From NCBI GenBank assembly GCA_902800625.1, contig CADCFG010000002.1:124001-188000 (forward strand): 64,000 nt of DNA, in the 5' to 3' direction. The stretch is from an uncultured Eubacteriales bacterium. Its GTDB lineage: Bacteria; Bacillota; Clostridia; Christensenellales; Aristaeellaceae. The translations under genes were made by a program, and so were the position numbers. Position 1 is the first letter of the stretch, and the number at the start of each line of letters is the position of its first letter. The notes under the pieces are model-generated. The model ran no database searches, had not been told where the DNA came from, and worked only from the letters and a program-made list of their open reading frames with translations. Of this stretch, positions 51,350-60,125 are shown one piece after another.

Positions 51350-53083
51350 ATGAACTATTTTGGCGTCTATCATTCGGATTATTCCCGCGCCGGCAGCGCC
51401 CGTGTGGACGGCGGCGTGTGCGACGCGCCCTGCATGACCAAGGGCCGCATGACGCTCTGTGCCGACGGCATTGCCTCAGAGGGCGGCGCGCTGGCCATGG
51501 CCCGGGGCCGCATGAGGAACAGGCGGGCGCTGGCGGCGGTGCTGGATTGTCCTGCGGACGCCTCCCTGGCGCGGCTGGTGCTGGCGGCGTACCGGAAATG
51601 GGGCGAAGATTATCCCCGCCGCATCGAGGGCCCTGTGGCCACCTGCGTGATGGATTCCGGCGCGGACGCGCTGGTGCTGACCCGGGACAGGATGGGGGAG
51701 CAGCCGGTGTTTTACGTGCTGCGCGAGAGCACCGCCGCCTTTGCCGACCACCCGGACACGCTGCTCAAGTCCAACCGGCTGGAGCCCGTGGCCGACGGGG
51801 ACTGCCTGCGGGAGCTGTTCGGCCTGGGGCCTGCCCGGAGCCCCGGCAGGACGTACTACCGGGACATGGCGATGCTGGAGCCGGGATGCGCGCTGGTGAT
51901 CCGGGAGAACCGGGCGTGCGTCAAGCGATATTTCGCCATTGAGGACGCGCCGCACGCAGAGGACGCTGCCACCACCGTCTCCCGGGTGCGCGCGCTGCTG
52001 GAGGACGCCGTGGCGGACATCGCGACGCTCAAGCCCTGTGTGATGCTCTCCGGCGGACTGGATTCCACGGCGCTGACGGCGCTGCTGCGCCAGCGTATGG
52101 ACGACGTGCGCAGCTTTTCCGTGGACTACCTGGACAACGACCGGGACTTTCGCCCCAACGCCTTCCGCCCGGAGATGGACGCGCCGTATGTCAGGCTGGC
52201 CGTCGGCGCGCTGCGCACCCAGCACCGCTTCGTCACGCTGGACGCCCAGGGGCTGATTCGGGGGCTGGACCGGGCCATGTCGCTGCGGGGCTTCCCGGGC
52301 ATGGCGGATGTAGATTCGTCGCTGATGCTGCTTTCACGGGAGATCGCCCGGTTCGACGGCCATGTGGTCTCCGGCGAGTGCGGCGACGAGGTGTTCGGCG
52401 GCTATCCCTGGTTCGCGTCGGAAGCGCCGCTGGACGGCTTTCCCTGGTCGGGTTCTCTCGAACTGCGGGAAAGGCTGCTGAAGCCGGAAGTACGGGAAAA
52501 GCTGCGGCTTTCAGAGTACGTGCGCGACACCTTCGAGGCGCGCAGGGCAGAGGCCGATCCCGGCGCTGCATACGAGGGAAACGAGAGGCGCCTGCGGACC
52601 ATGCAGAGGCTGTGCTTTGAGTACTTCATGCCGAATCTGCAGGAGCGGTCCGTTCGGATGTGCGCCGGCGCGGGGGTGGAGGTACTCACGCCGCTGTGCG
52701 ACGATAGGCTGGTGACGTACGTCTACAACGTACCCTGGAGCATGAAGTTCATGGATGGGCAGGAGAAGGGGTTGTTCCGCGCCGCCGTGCGGGATCTTTT
52801 GCCAGAGAAGCTGCTCAGGCGCAAAAAAAGCCCCTATCCGAAGACCTGCAGTCCGCGCTTTGCGGAGCTGACGCGCCATCTGGCGGCGCGGCTGGTGTCG
52901 GACAGGGAAGCGCCCATATTCGATTTTGTGGATCGCAAGGCGGTGTCAGAGATCGCCCAGTCCGACCTGAACCCGGCGGACACGCCCTGGTTCGGCCAGC
53001 TGATGGCGGGTCCGCAGCTGCTGGGCTACCTGTGGCAGGTGAACCGCTGGATGGCGGAGCGCGGCATCACGGCGCGGGTGTGA
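51350..53083 (+). CDS. Asparagine synthetase-like protein lacking the glutaminase cysteine
   Basis: 577 residues. The C-terminal synthetase domain has the PP-loop LSGGLDSTALTALL and SGECGDEVFGGYPW with typical length. The N-terminal glutaminase fold is present (RMGEQPVFYVL, FADHPDTLL) but the protein starts MNYFGVYHSDY, without the Cys2 nucleophile that follows Met in AsnB, so it cannot take ammonia from glutamine. It may use free ammonia or make another amide, as is thought for sporulation paralogues like AsnO. Start at ATG 51350, behind AAGGAGTGAG. Its 3' end overlaps the end of gerM (opposite strand) by 17 bases. Confidence 0.85.
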   Translation: MNYFGVYHSDYSRAGSARVDGGVCDAPCMTKGRMTLCADGIASEGGALAMARGRMRNRRALAAVLDCPADASLARLVLAAYRKWGEDYPRRIEGPVATCVMDSGADALVLTRDRMGEQPVFYVLRESTAAFADHPDTLLKSNRLEPVADGDCLRELFGLGPARSPGRTYYRDMAMLEPGCALVIRENRACVKRYFAIEDAPHAEDAATTVSRVRALLEDAVADIATLKPCVMLSGGLDSTALTALLRQRMDDVRSFSVDYLDNDRDFRPNAFRPEMDAPYVRLAVGALRTQHRFVTLDAQGLIRGLDRAMSLRGFPGMADVDSSLMLLSREIARFDGHVVSGECGDEVFGGYPWFASEAPLDGFPWSGSLELRERLLKPEVREKLRLSEYVRDTFEARRAEADPGAAYEGNERRLRTMQRLCFEYFMPNLQERSVRMCAGAGVEVLTPLCDDRLVTYVYNVPWSMKFMDGQEKGLFRAAVRDLLPEKLLRRKKSPYPKTCSPRFAELTRHLAARLVSDREAPIFDFVDRKAVSEIAQSDLNPADTPWFGQLMAGPQLLGYLWQVNRWMAERGITARV

Positions 53084-54593
53084 CCTCCGGCTCGGGCGTG
53101 GTGGTGGTCGCAGCCGCCACGATGCCCGGGTTGGGCAGAAGCGCGCTGCGCAGGTAGACGCTGCCGGCCAGGGTGTCCGCGGGACTGCCCTCGATGTAGA
53201 ACCGCACGGCGCGGATGCCATCCAAAGCGCACAGCGTGTTCACCATGGCGTACACCAGATCGCGCTCAGCCCGGGGGCCCAGGTTCTGACAGCTCCGGTA
53301 GAAGTTGGCGGACAGGTTCACCCGGGCCACGCCGCCCACCACCTGAACGCCCAGCAGGTCCTCCGGATAGATGGCCGTGGCGATGGGCAGGCGATGGGCA
53401 GAGCCTTCGGAATTGGTATAACTGAAAAGCTCGGTCAGCAGCCGCTTGGGCGAAAGCGCGCTGCGCATGGACACGGGCCGCTCCACGGCGGTCAGCCGGT
53501 CGCCCTCATCCAGCAGATATAGTGTAGCCACGCTGCCGATACGTCCGGAGAAATCCCTGCGGCGCATCAGGCCGTCGGGGAATTGAAGGATCACGTCGCC
53601 GACGGCGCACATGGTGATGGGCTCGCCGTTCATCATGATGCGCACGGCGTCCAGCTCCGGCAGGAAGGAGGTCATGGTCAGCGTGACGGCTCCCGCCAGC
53701 TCCCACACCTCCAGCCCTGAGAAGGCCAGGTAGTTGGCCAGGGTGGAGGAGAAATCAAGCGACAGCACCCGTTCGCCTGTGGGCAGGATCTCGATCACCG
53801 GGCCGCCCTCCATCAGCTCCGCGCCTTCCGGGATGGAGGCGATGGCGCAAGCCTCGATCCGGGGACCGGATTTCAGCGCGTCGATCAGCGCCGAGGCGAA
53901 CTCGCCGCCGGAGAAGGAAAGCGTCCGCAGTTCCGGCACCAGCCACTGGCCGGATTCTGTGGGGAAGTAGAGCAGGGCGCTTCGTTCGACAGGCGCGGCT
54001 TCCGCCTGATCCAGCCGGTCGCGCTCGGCCTGCAGCTGGGCATAGGCGGCGGTGACGCTTGATATCACCGTAGTCTGTACGCCAAGGGGCAGGCGGCAGC
54101 AGCTTTCGCTCCGCTCCGCAATCAGCACATTCGCGCCATTGACGCCCTGGATGCCCAGCAGCGTGTTGCCGATGGATGTCTCCAGGGCCAGCAGCTCCTG
54201 GGCGCTGGTGGCGTTGCGGGCGTCCATGGACAGGTTCACCGTGGCGCTGCCGCAGGCAAATTCACAGTCCAGCAGCCTGACGTCCGCCATGGCGCGGCTG
54301 CCTTCCGCCAGCAGCGCGTTCACCGCGGCTTCGGGCATGCTTTCGCCCACCTCCGCGCGGATGCCCTGGGTGACGGTGGTGAAGCTGGAAAGGTCGGGCG
54401 AGACCCGATAGAGGGTCACTTCTGTGGACGCCCCGGAGACGCTCTCCCCGAGGATCATGTTGTCGGCCTCGTCCGGGGGCTCCGGCAGGCTGATTTCACC
54501 GGCGGACTGGGAGACCGGCCCCCGCAGCACGCAGCCCGACAGGGCGAGCGCAAGGCACAGCAAAATGACCGTCAGCGCGCTCAGCTTGCCCAT
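53067..54593 (-). CDS. gerM: GerM-like lipoprotein with two GerMN domains
   Basis: About 508 residues. Signal peptide with lipobox LALSGC; two GerMN domains (about 60-210: SSFTTVTQGIRAEVGESMPEAAVNALLAEG; about 340-500: ALSPKRLLTELFSYTNSEGS...VNLSANFYRSC). GerM of spore-formers is needed for spore envelope assembly and germination. The C-terminus is Thr/Pro-rich. Start at ATG 54593, behind AAGGAGG. 19 bases downstream of a histidine kinase gene, so the two-component system and gerM are one operon. Confidence 0.82.
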   Translation of the reverse strand: MGKLSALTVILLCLALALSGCVLRGPVSQSAGEISLPEPPDEADNMILGESVSGASTEVTLYRVSPDLSSFTTVTQGIRAEVGESMPEAAVNALLAEGSRAMADVRLLDCEFACGSATVNLSMDARNATSAQELLALETSIGNTLLGIQGVNGANVLIAERSESCCRLPLGVQTTVISSVTAAYAQLQAERDRLDQAEAAPVERSALLYFPTESGQWLVPELRTLSFSGGEFASALIDALKSGPRIEACAIASIPEGAELMEGGPVIEILPTGERVLSLDFSSTLANYLAFSGLEVWELAGAVTLTMTSFLPELDAVRIMMNGEPITMCAVGDVILQFPDGLMRRRDFSGRIGSVATLYLLDEGDRLTAVERPVSMRSALSPKRLLTELFSYTNSEGSAHRLPIATAIYPEDLLGVQVVGGVARVNLSANFYRSCQNLGPRAERDLVYAMVNTLCALDGIRAVRFYIEGSPADTLAGSVYLRSALLPNPGIVAAATTTTPEPEVTPAP

Positions 54594-54612
54594 GGAACCA
54601 ACCTCCTTCCCG

Positions 54613-56157
54613 TCAGCTTTCCTTCTTCTTTTCCGCCAGCGGCAGTTCAATCACGAACGTGGAGCCTTTGCCGGGGGCGCTCTTGGCGGTGATGTTTCCG
54701 CCGTGCAGCAGCACGAACTGCTTGACGATGCTCAGCCCAAGGCCCGTGCCGCCGGTCTCCCGGGAGCGGGCCTTGTCCACGCGGTAGAATCGGTCGAAGA
54801 TGTGGGGCAGGTCCGCCTCCGGGATGCCCACGCCGGTATCCTGCACGCGGATGATCGCCTTTTTCCCGGCGCGGTTGAGCGTGCAATGCACTTCGCCGCC
54901 CCGGGGCGTGTACTTGATGGCGTTGTCGATGATGTTATAGACCACCTGCTGCAGCTTCAGCGCGTCGCCGTTCACATCCAGCGATTCCTTCAACTGGCAG
55001 TCCAGCTCGATGCCGTTTTCCCGGGCGAGGGGAGAAAGGCGCTTCACCTGCTCCTGCAGCAGGCCGCCGATCTCCAGCTCCTGCAGGTTCAGCTTCATGC
55101 CGCTGTCGATGTTCACCAGCGTGAGCAGATCCGACACGATGCCGTTCAGCCGGTCGATCTCCTTGTTCACGTCGGTGAGGAATTCCTTGGTCATGGCCGG
55201 GTCCATGGGGTCCTGGTACATCAGCGTCTCGATCAGGATCTTCATGGTGCTCAGCGGGGTTTTCAGCTCATGGGAGGCGTTGGAGACGAACTGGCTCCTG
55301 GAAGCGTCCAACTGCTCCAGCCGCTCGGACATGCTGTTGAAGGCCCGGGCCAGCCCTGCAAACTCGTTTTTGCCGCGCACGCGAACGCGGGCGGACAGAT
55401 CGCCCTTGCTCATGCGGGAAATGCCCTCGTTCAATTCGCCGATGGGCCGGGTGATGGTGCGCAGCACCAGCGCGTTGATCACCAATACCGCCAGCGCTAC
55501 CAGCGCCATCCAGGTGAGGATCTTGATCTGGATGTCCCGCAGGTTCTCGTAGATCTCCTGCACCTGGCTGATGTACACCAGCACGCCCAGCAGGTTGTCG
55601 CCATTCTGGATGGGGCTGGCGTAGACGCCGGTCATGGCGTTTACGCCGGAAAAGCCGTTCAGCGCCGCCCGGAGCCAGTAGTTCCCGGCGCCGCCGCTGT
55701 CGGCGTCATAGAAGCCGTAGCCGCCGTCCGAGCCCTTCAGCACGCCGTCGATCTCGGCAGTGATGAAGCGCTGGCCGTTCATCTCCGAGGCCGTGTCTAC
55801 CTGCACCACGCATAGGCTGTCCAGCACCAGCACCCGGCTCTGCTGGGTGCGGGCGGTCTCCAGGGCGGCGTCATACATGCTCTGCGCATCAAAAGCGACC
55901 AAATAATCGCTGAAGGCCTCGGCGAGGTTTTCCGCGATTCTCTGGTCGTCCCGGGTGCGCTGGGTAAACAGATATTCGCCCATCAGCTGGATCACCGAAA
56001 AACCGATGACGGAGAACGCCACGACGATGATCAGCAGATAGGCGATGGTAATCTTCCAGCGTATGGAATGTATGAAGGTTTTAATCCTTGTCAGTGAAAT
56101 AGTAGCCCACTCCCCACTTGGTGAAGATGTATTCAGGCTGGCTGGGCACCTTTTCAA
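54613..56157 (-). CDS. WalK/PhoR-type sensor histidine kinase (start uncertain)
   Basis: About 490-514 residues. TM1 (ITIAYLLIIVVAFSVIGFSVI), an extracytoplasmic sensor (about 60-210), TM2 (ILTWMALVALAVLVINALVL), HAMP (RPIGELNEGISRMSKGDLSARVRV), phospho-acceptor His in FVSNASHELKTPLSTMKIL, and an ATPase domain (NIIDNAIKYTPRGGEV, DTGVGIPEADLPHIFDRFYRVDKARS, GGTGLGLSIVKQF). The overlap with the regulator is unusual: the reading frame has no ATG, GTG or TTG between TTG 56157 (77 bases into the regulator gene, without a ribosome site) and TM1. An ATT or CTG near 56090-56100, behind GGGGAG, is possible. Confidence 0.88.
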   Translation of the reverse strand: MKRCPASLNTSSPSGEWATISLTRIKTFIHSIRWKITIAYLLIIVVAFSVIGFSVIQLMGEYLFTQRTRDDQRIAENLAEAFSDYLVAFDAQSMYDAALETARTQQSRVLVLDSLCVVQVDTASEMNGQRFITAEIDGVLKGSDGGYGFYDADSGGAGNYWLRAALNGFSGVNAMTGVYASPIQNGDNLLGVLVYISQVQEIYENLRDIQIKILTWMALVALAVLVINALVLRTITRPIGELNEGISRMSKGDLSARVRVRGKNEFAGLARAFNSMSERLEQLDASRSQFVSNASHELKTPLSTMKILIETLMYQDPMDPAMTKEFLTDVNKEIDRLNGIVSDLLTLVNIDSGMKLNLQELEIGGLLQEQVKRLSPLARENGIELDCQLKESLDVNGDALKLQQVVYNIIDNAIKYTPRGGEVHCTLNRAGKKAIIRVQDTGVGIPEADLPHIFDRFYRVDKARSRETGGTGLGLSIVKQFVLLHGGNITAKSAPGKGSTFVIELPLAEKKKES

Positions 56158-56773
56158 TCTTCTCGCGCAGGCGGCGGATGTGCACGTCTACCGTGCGCAG
56201 ATCGCCCAGGTAGTCATACTTCCAGATGGTTTCGAGCAGGTTTTCCCGGGAAAACACCTTGCCCCGGTTGGTGACGAACAGGTGCAGCAGGTCGAATTCC
56301 TTGGCGGTCAGGTTCACCTCGCGGCCGCCGACGGTGACGGAGCGGTTGTTCACGTTCAGCTGCATATCCCGCACGGTGATCACCCGCTGGCCGCTCTCGC
56401 GCTGCATCATGGCGGTGCGGCGGAAGATGGTGCGGATGCGGGCCTTGACCTCCAGGATGTTGAAGGGTTTGGTCATGTAGTCGTCCGCGCCGTACTCCAG
56501 GCCCAGGATCTTGTCCATGTCGTCGCCCTTGGCGGTGAGCATGATGATGGAGACGTTGCTGCGCTCGCGGATGCGCTGGCAAACCTCGATGCCGTCGATC
56601 TTCGGCAGCATCACGTCCAGCAGCACCAGGTCGTACTGGCCGGAAAAGAACTTGTTGACGGCCTCTTCGCCGTCGGCAGCGGAATCCGTCTCGTAGCCGT
56701 CCTGCTCGAGAGAATATTTCAAACCTTTGACAATTAAGGGCTCGTCATCCACGATCAAGATGCGCTTGGGCAT
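56081..56773 (-). CDS. OmpR/PhoB-type response regulator
   Basis: 230 residues. Receiver with IVDDE, phospho-Asp in LVLLDVMLPKIDG and Lys in DDYMTKPFN; winged helix with LTAKEFDLLHLFV, RTVDVHIRRLREKIE and WGVGYYF. Close in pattern to WalR/YycF-type regulators of cell wall metabolism. Start ATG 56773 behind GAGGAGGA. Promoter TTGAAA-N17-TATAAT upstream. First gene of regulator-kinase-gerM; two D,D-carboxypeptidases lie divergently behind it, plausible targets but unproven. Confidence 0.9.
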   Translation of the reverse strand: MPKRILIVDDEPLIVKGLKYSLEQDGYETDSAADGEEAVNKFFSGQYDLVLLDVMLPKIDGIEVCQRIRERSNVSIIMLTAKGDDMDKILGLEYGADDYMTKPFNILEVKARIRTIFRRTAMMQRESGQRVITVRDMQLNVNNRSVTVGGREVNLTAKEFDLLHLFVTNRGKVFSRENLLETIWKYDYLGDLRTVDVHIRRLREKIEKVPSQPEYIFTKWGVGYYFTDKD

Positions 56774-56848
56774 GGTGTATCCTCCTCTGATGCCGTTGTA
56801 ACAATGAATTGTATGAGTATGACATTACATTTTCACGATTTTGTTATT

Positions 56849-56877
56849 ATTATAAACGATTCCTGACATGATTTCAA
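56849..56877 (-). promoter_or_regulatory. Sigma-A-like promoter of the regulator-kinase-gerM operon
   Basis: On the minus strand TTGAAA (56877-56872), 17 bases, TATAAT (56854-56849). Confidence 0.6.
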
Positions 56878-56914
56878 GTTGTTTTTTTTAAATGTTAGGT
56901 TTTTATAGCTGTGC

Positions 56915-56943
56915 TGTACAAAATTCGCATCTGGTGATAAGAT
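56915..56943 (+). promoter_or_regulatory. Promoter of the first D,D-carboxypeptidase gene
   Basis: TGTACA (56915-56920), 17 bases, TAAGAT (56938-56943). The -35 context GCTGTACAAA is identical to that of the second carboxypeptidase gene at 58489. Confidence 0.5.
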
Positions 56944-57009
56944 ATATAGTGAGCCGCGATGCGGCCAATTGCCCAGCCGGCCTCGTCCGGCGACACCAAG
57001 GAGACACGA

Positions 57010-58461
57010 ATGACGCTGTACAGGAAAACCCTCGCGGCAATGATCGCTGCTTTCATATTGATGCTGACGGCCGCCCTGGCCGAACCGACCCTGGCTCCCT
57101 ACGACATGTCCGCTCCGGAGAACCTCCAGAGCGCCCATCTTTTTGCCGAGTCGGCGCTGCTGATCGACCGGGACACGGGAGAGGTGCTGTTCAACAAGAA
57201 CAGCAGGGTGCGCATGTTCCCGGCCAGCACCACCAAGATCATGACGCTGCTGCTGGGCATCGAGAGTGGCGTCCCCCTGGACGAGATGGTGACCATCCCC
57301 AAGGAGGCTGCCGACGTGCCTGCGGGCAGCTCCGTGATCCCGGTAAAACCTGGCGACGTGATGAGCTGGCGCGACCTGCTCTACAGCTTCATGCTCTCCT
57401 CCGGCAACGACGGCGCCAACGCCGTGGCCGTGCGGGTGGACGGCAGCATCGAGGCCTTCGTGGAGCACATGAACGCCCGGGCTGCGGAGCTGGGGCTGGA
57501 GGGCACCCACTATGTCAACGCCCACGGCTACCACGACGCGAACCACTACACCACCGCCCAGGACCTGGCCACACTGGCCCGCTACGCCATGGAGAACGAG
57601 ACCTTCCGCGACGTGGTGAAGCAGCCGAAGTGGACCATCACCGTCACACGCGGCGGCACGACCAAGTCCGCCGACATCATCTCCCGCAACAGTTTGCTCC
57701 AATCCGGCGAAAAGTATTACTATCCCGACTGCAACGGCATCAAGACCGGCCACCACGGCAAGGCAGGCTGGTGCTTCGTGGGCTCCGCCGAGCGGGACGG
57801 CATGCGGCTGATCTGCGTGGTGCTGAACTGCGACCAGGAGAACGACAAGTGGTTTGACGCCGCAAGGCTGTTCGAGTACGGCTTCACCAAATACCGCGAC
57901 GTTCCTGCCTCCGAGCTGATGGAGCGCGCGGCGTCCGGCTTCAACAACGTTCAGATCGAAGGCGCCGCCGAGGGCACCGAGACCCTTGAACTGAACCTGT
58001 ACGAGGTGGACGACGGCGGCGCGACGGTGAAGGCCGTGGACGGCAGCGAGGCCGCGCTCGGCTATCTGGCGGAGCGGTTGGGTGAAAGTGCCGAAGTCAG
58101 TTGGACACGGGACCTGAAGGCGCCTGTGGGCGCGGGGGAGATCATGGGCAACGTGCGCTGCGCCCTGCCGGACGGCGGCGAGGTGAAGGCACTGCTGGTG
58201 GCCTCCCGGGACGTGGAAACCCCGGCCACGCCCGAGCCCGTGGTTGTCACTGAAGCGCCGAAGCCCGTTGAAACCCAGCCCGCGGCCCCGGCCGAACAGA
58301 GCGTGCCTGCGCCAGCGAAGGGCGGCTCGCCGGTGCTCGTGATGGCGGCGCTGGTGCTGCTGCTGATCTGTGCCGTCGCCGGTGCGGTTGCGTACCACAA
58401 CGCCAAGAAGCGCAGGGCGCGCCGCCGCAGACGCAAGCGCCGCAAGGGAACCGGGCGCTGA
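57010..58461 (+). CDS. D-alanyl-D-alanine carboxypeptidase, S11 family (first copy)
   Basis: About 483 residues. N-terminal signal (LAAMIAAFILMLTAALA|EP), then the penicillin-binding serine peptidase domain with SxxK (FPASTTKIMT), SxN (SGNDGAN) and KTG (GIKTGHHG), so all active-site elements are intact. A beta-rich C-terminal domain follows, then a linker rich in Pro/Glu/Ala (TPEPVVVTEAPKPVETQPAAP), a transmembrane helix (PVLVMAALVLLLICAVAGAV) and a very basic tail (KKRRARRRRRKRRKGTGR). It trims D-Ala from peptidoglycan on the outer face of the membrane. Start ATG 57010 behind AAGGAG. Confidence 0.88.
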   Translation: MTLYRKTLAAMIAAFILMLTAALAEPTLAPYDMSAPENLQSAHLFAESALLIDRDTGEVLFNKNSRVRMFPASTTKIMTLLLGIESGVPLDEMVTIPKEAADVPAGSSVIPVKPGDVMSWRDLLYSFMLSSGNDGANAVAVRVDGSIEAFVEHMNARAAELGLEGTHYVNAHGYHDANHYTTAQDLATLARYAMENETFRDVVKQPKWTITVTRGGTTKSADIISRNSLLQSGEKYYYPDCNGIKTGHHGKAGWCFVGSAERDGMRLICVVLNCDQENDKWFDAARLFEYGFTKYRDVPASELMERAASGFNNVQIEGAAEGTETLELNLYEVDDGGATVKAVDGSEAALGYLAERLGESAEVSWTRDLKAPVGAGEIMGNVRCALPDGGEVKALLVASRDVETPATPEPVVVTEAPKPVETQPAAPAEQSVPAPAKGGSPVLVMAALVLLLICAVAGAVAYHNAKKRRARRRRRKRRKGTGR

Positions 58462-58490
58462 TTTTTCCCGTCCATATAATGTCACCGCGC

Positions 58491-58519
58491 TGTACAAAGC
58501 CGTTCCGCGGTGCTATAAT
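58491..58519 (+). promoter_or_regulatory. Promoter of the second D,D-carboxypeptidase gene
   Basis: TGTACA (58491-58496), 17 bases, TATAAT (58514-58519). Confidence 0.6.
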
Positions 58520-58554
58520 GACAATAATTTCCAAACGCGATGCGAGGTAATTCC

Positions 58555-60069
58555 ATGCTCCGACCCAACCGATGGCTGGCCCTCGTCCTGGCCGTGGTAC
58601 TGGCGCTGATCTTCGCCATGCCAGCCCTTGCCGAGGAGACGCCCGCCGACTACAACCGCAACGTGCCGCAGCTGTTGCACGAGGGGCACCTCTATGCCAC
58701 GGCGGCGGTGCTCGTGGACGCCAGCAACGGCGACGTACTGTTTGCAAAGAACGCCCGCCAGCGCATGTACCCGGCCAGCACCACCAAGGTCATGACCCTG
58801 CTGCTGGCGCTGGAGAGCGGCATCGGCATGGACACCACCATCGTCATCCCCAAGCAGGCCAACGAGATCCCGGCGGACAGCTCGCTGGTGCCGGTTTTCC
58901 CCGGCGACGTGATGCCCTTCCGCGATCTGCTCTACGGCTTTATGCTCACCTCCGGCAACGACGGCGCCAACGCCGTGGCCGTGCTGGTCAGCGGCAGCGT
59001 GGACGGCTTCGTGGCCAAGATGAACGCAAGGGCCGCGGAGCTGGGCTGCGAGGACACCCACTTCGCCAACCCCCATGGCTATCACGACGAGAGCCACTGG
59101 TCCACGGCCATGGACATGGCGCGGATCGCCAGCGAGGCCGTGAAGCTGGATTCCTTCCGCCAGATCGTCTCGTCGGTCAGCTACACCATGAACATCACCC
59201 GCAACGGCAAGCCCCAGGAGACCCGGGTCACCAACACCAATGCCCTCTTGAAGAAGGATCACACGTATTATTACCCGGACTGCATCGGCATCAAGACCGG
59301 CTATCACAGCGCCGCGGGCCAGTGCTTCGTCGGTGCGGCGGAGCGGGACGGCGTGCGCCTGGTGACGGTGGATTTTCACGGCACGGCCAACGTTGAAAAG
59401 TGGATCGATACGATTCGCATGTTCAACTACGGCTTCACCTGCTACACCGGCTATACCATGGAGCAGATGTTCACCTTTGCCAGTCCGAAGATCGCCACGC
59501 TGCGGGTGTCCAACGCCATCGAGAGCGACCCGGAGCATGGCAGGGTCGGGCTCAAGATCGCCCAGATCAGCGACCCGGACTACACCCGCATGGTGGAGAA
59601 CGACAACGAGCAGGCCATGACCGCCGCCATCGACGACTTTGTCTCCCGATGCGAGATGACCGTCACCAGCGACATGGCCGCGCCCATCTCCGAGGGCGAG
59701 ATTATCGGCCGCCTGCGCTATGTGGATCAGTCCGGCAAGGAGATCACCGCGCTGCTGGTGGCCGACCGCTCCATCGCAGAGCAGCCGCCCAGGGCCGAGC
59801 TGACCGACATCTTCCCGGTGCTCAAGTACTTCGAGGATCCGCTGGTGGTGCTGCTGTGCGCGGTGCTGATCCTGCTGATCATCGCGCTGATTATTGCCGG
59901 TGCCGTGCGCGCCTCCCGCAAGGACAAGCGCAGAAAGAAGCTGTATGAGGCCCGGCGCCTGGAGTACATGCGCCGCAAGAGCGCCCAGAAGCGCCGCGAG
60001 GCCCGCAGGCGGGACAGGTACGACGAGTACGACGACGATGACGATGAATATGACGACTACGATGCGTAA
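58555..60069 (+). CDS. D-alanyl-D-alanine carboxypeptidase, S11 family (second copy)
   Basis: About 504 residues. Signal peptide (WLALVLAVVLALIFAMPALA|EE), active-site motifs YPASTTKVMT, SGNDGAN and GIKTGYHS. A C-terminal domain and a membrane helix (VVLLCAVLILLIIALIIAGAV) follow, then a charged tail that changes from Arg/Lys-rich to a run of Asp/Tyr (DDDDDEYDDYDA). It is a clear paralogue of the previous gene with the same domain order but a different tail. Start ATG 58555 behind GAGGT. A LytM-domain gene follows. Confidence 0.88.
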   Translation: MLRPNRWLALVLAVVLALIFAMPALAEETPADYNRNVPQLLHEGHLYATAAVLVDASNGDVLFAKNARQRMYPASTTKVMTLLLALESGIGMDTTIVIPKQANEIPADSSLVPVFPGDVMPFRDLLYGFMLTSGNDGANAVAVLVSGSVDGFVAKMNARAAELGCEDTHFANPHGYHDESHWSTAMDMARIASEAVKLDSFRQIVSSVSYTMNITRNGKPQETRVTNTNALLKKDHTYYYPDCIGIKTGYHSAAGQCFVGAAERDGVRLVTVDFHGTANVEKWIDTIRMFNYGFTCYTGYTMEQMFTFASPKIATLRVSNAIESDPEHGRVGLKIAQISDPDYTRMVENDNEQAMTAAIDDFVSRCEMTVTSDMAAPISEGEIIGRLRYVDQSGKEITALLVADRSIAEQPPRAELTDIFPVLKYFEDPLVVLLCAVLILLIIALIIAGAVRASRKDKRRKKLYEARRLEYMRRKSAQKRREARRRDRYDEYDDDDDEYDDYDA

Positions 60070-60084
60070 CTGAATTGAATAAAG

Positions 60085-60118
60085 CCCCCTGCGGCGTCAA
60101 TACTGGCGTTACAGGGGG
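60085..60118 (+). promoter_or_regulatory. Hairpin that buries the ribosome site of the SpoIIQ-like gene
   Basis: CCCCCTG (60085-60091) pairs with CAGGGGG (60112-60118), a 7-bp GC stem with a 20-base loop. AGGGGG is the only Shine-Dalgarno for ATG 60126, and TTTTC follows, so the hairpin may limit translation or terminate part of the transcription from the carboxypeptidase gene. Confidence 0.5.
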
Positions 60119-60125
60119 TGTTTTC

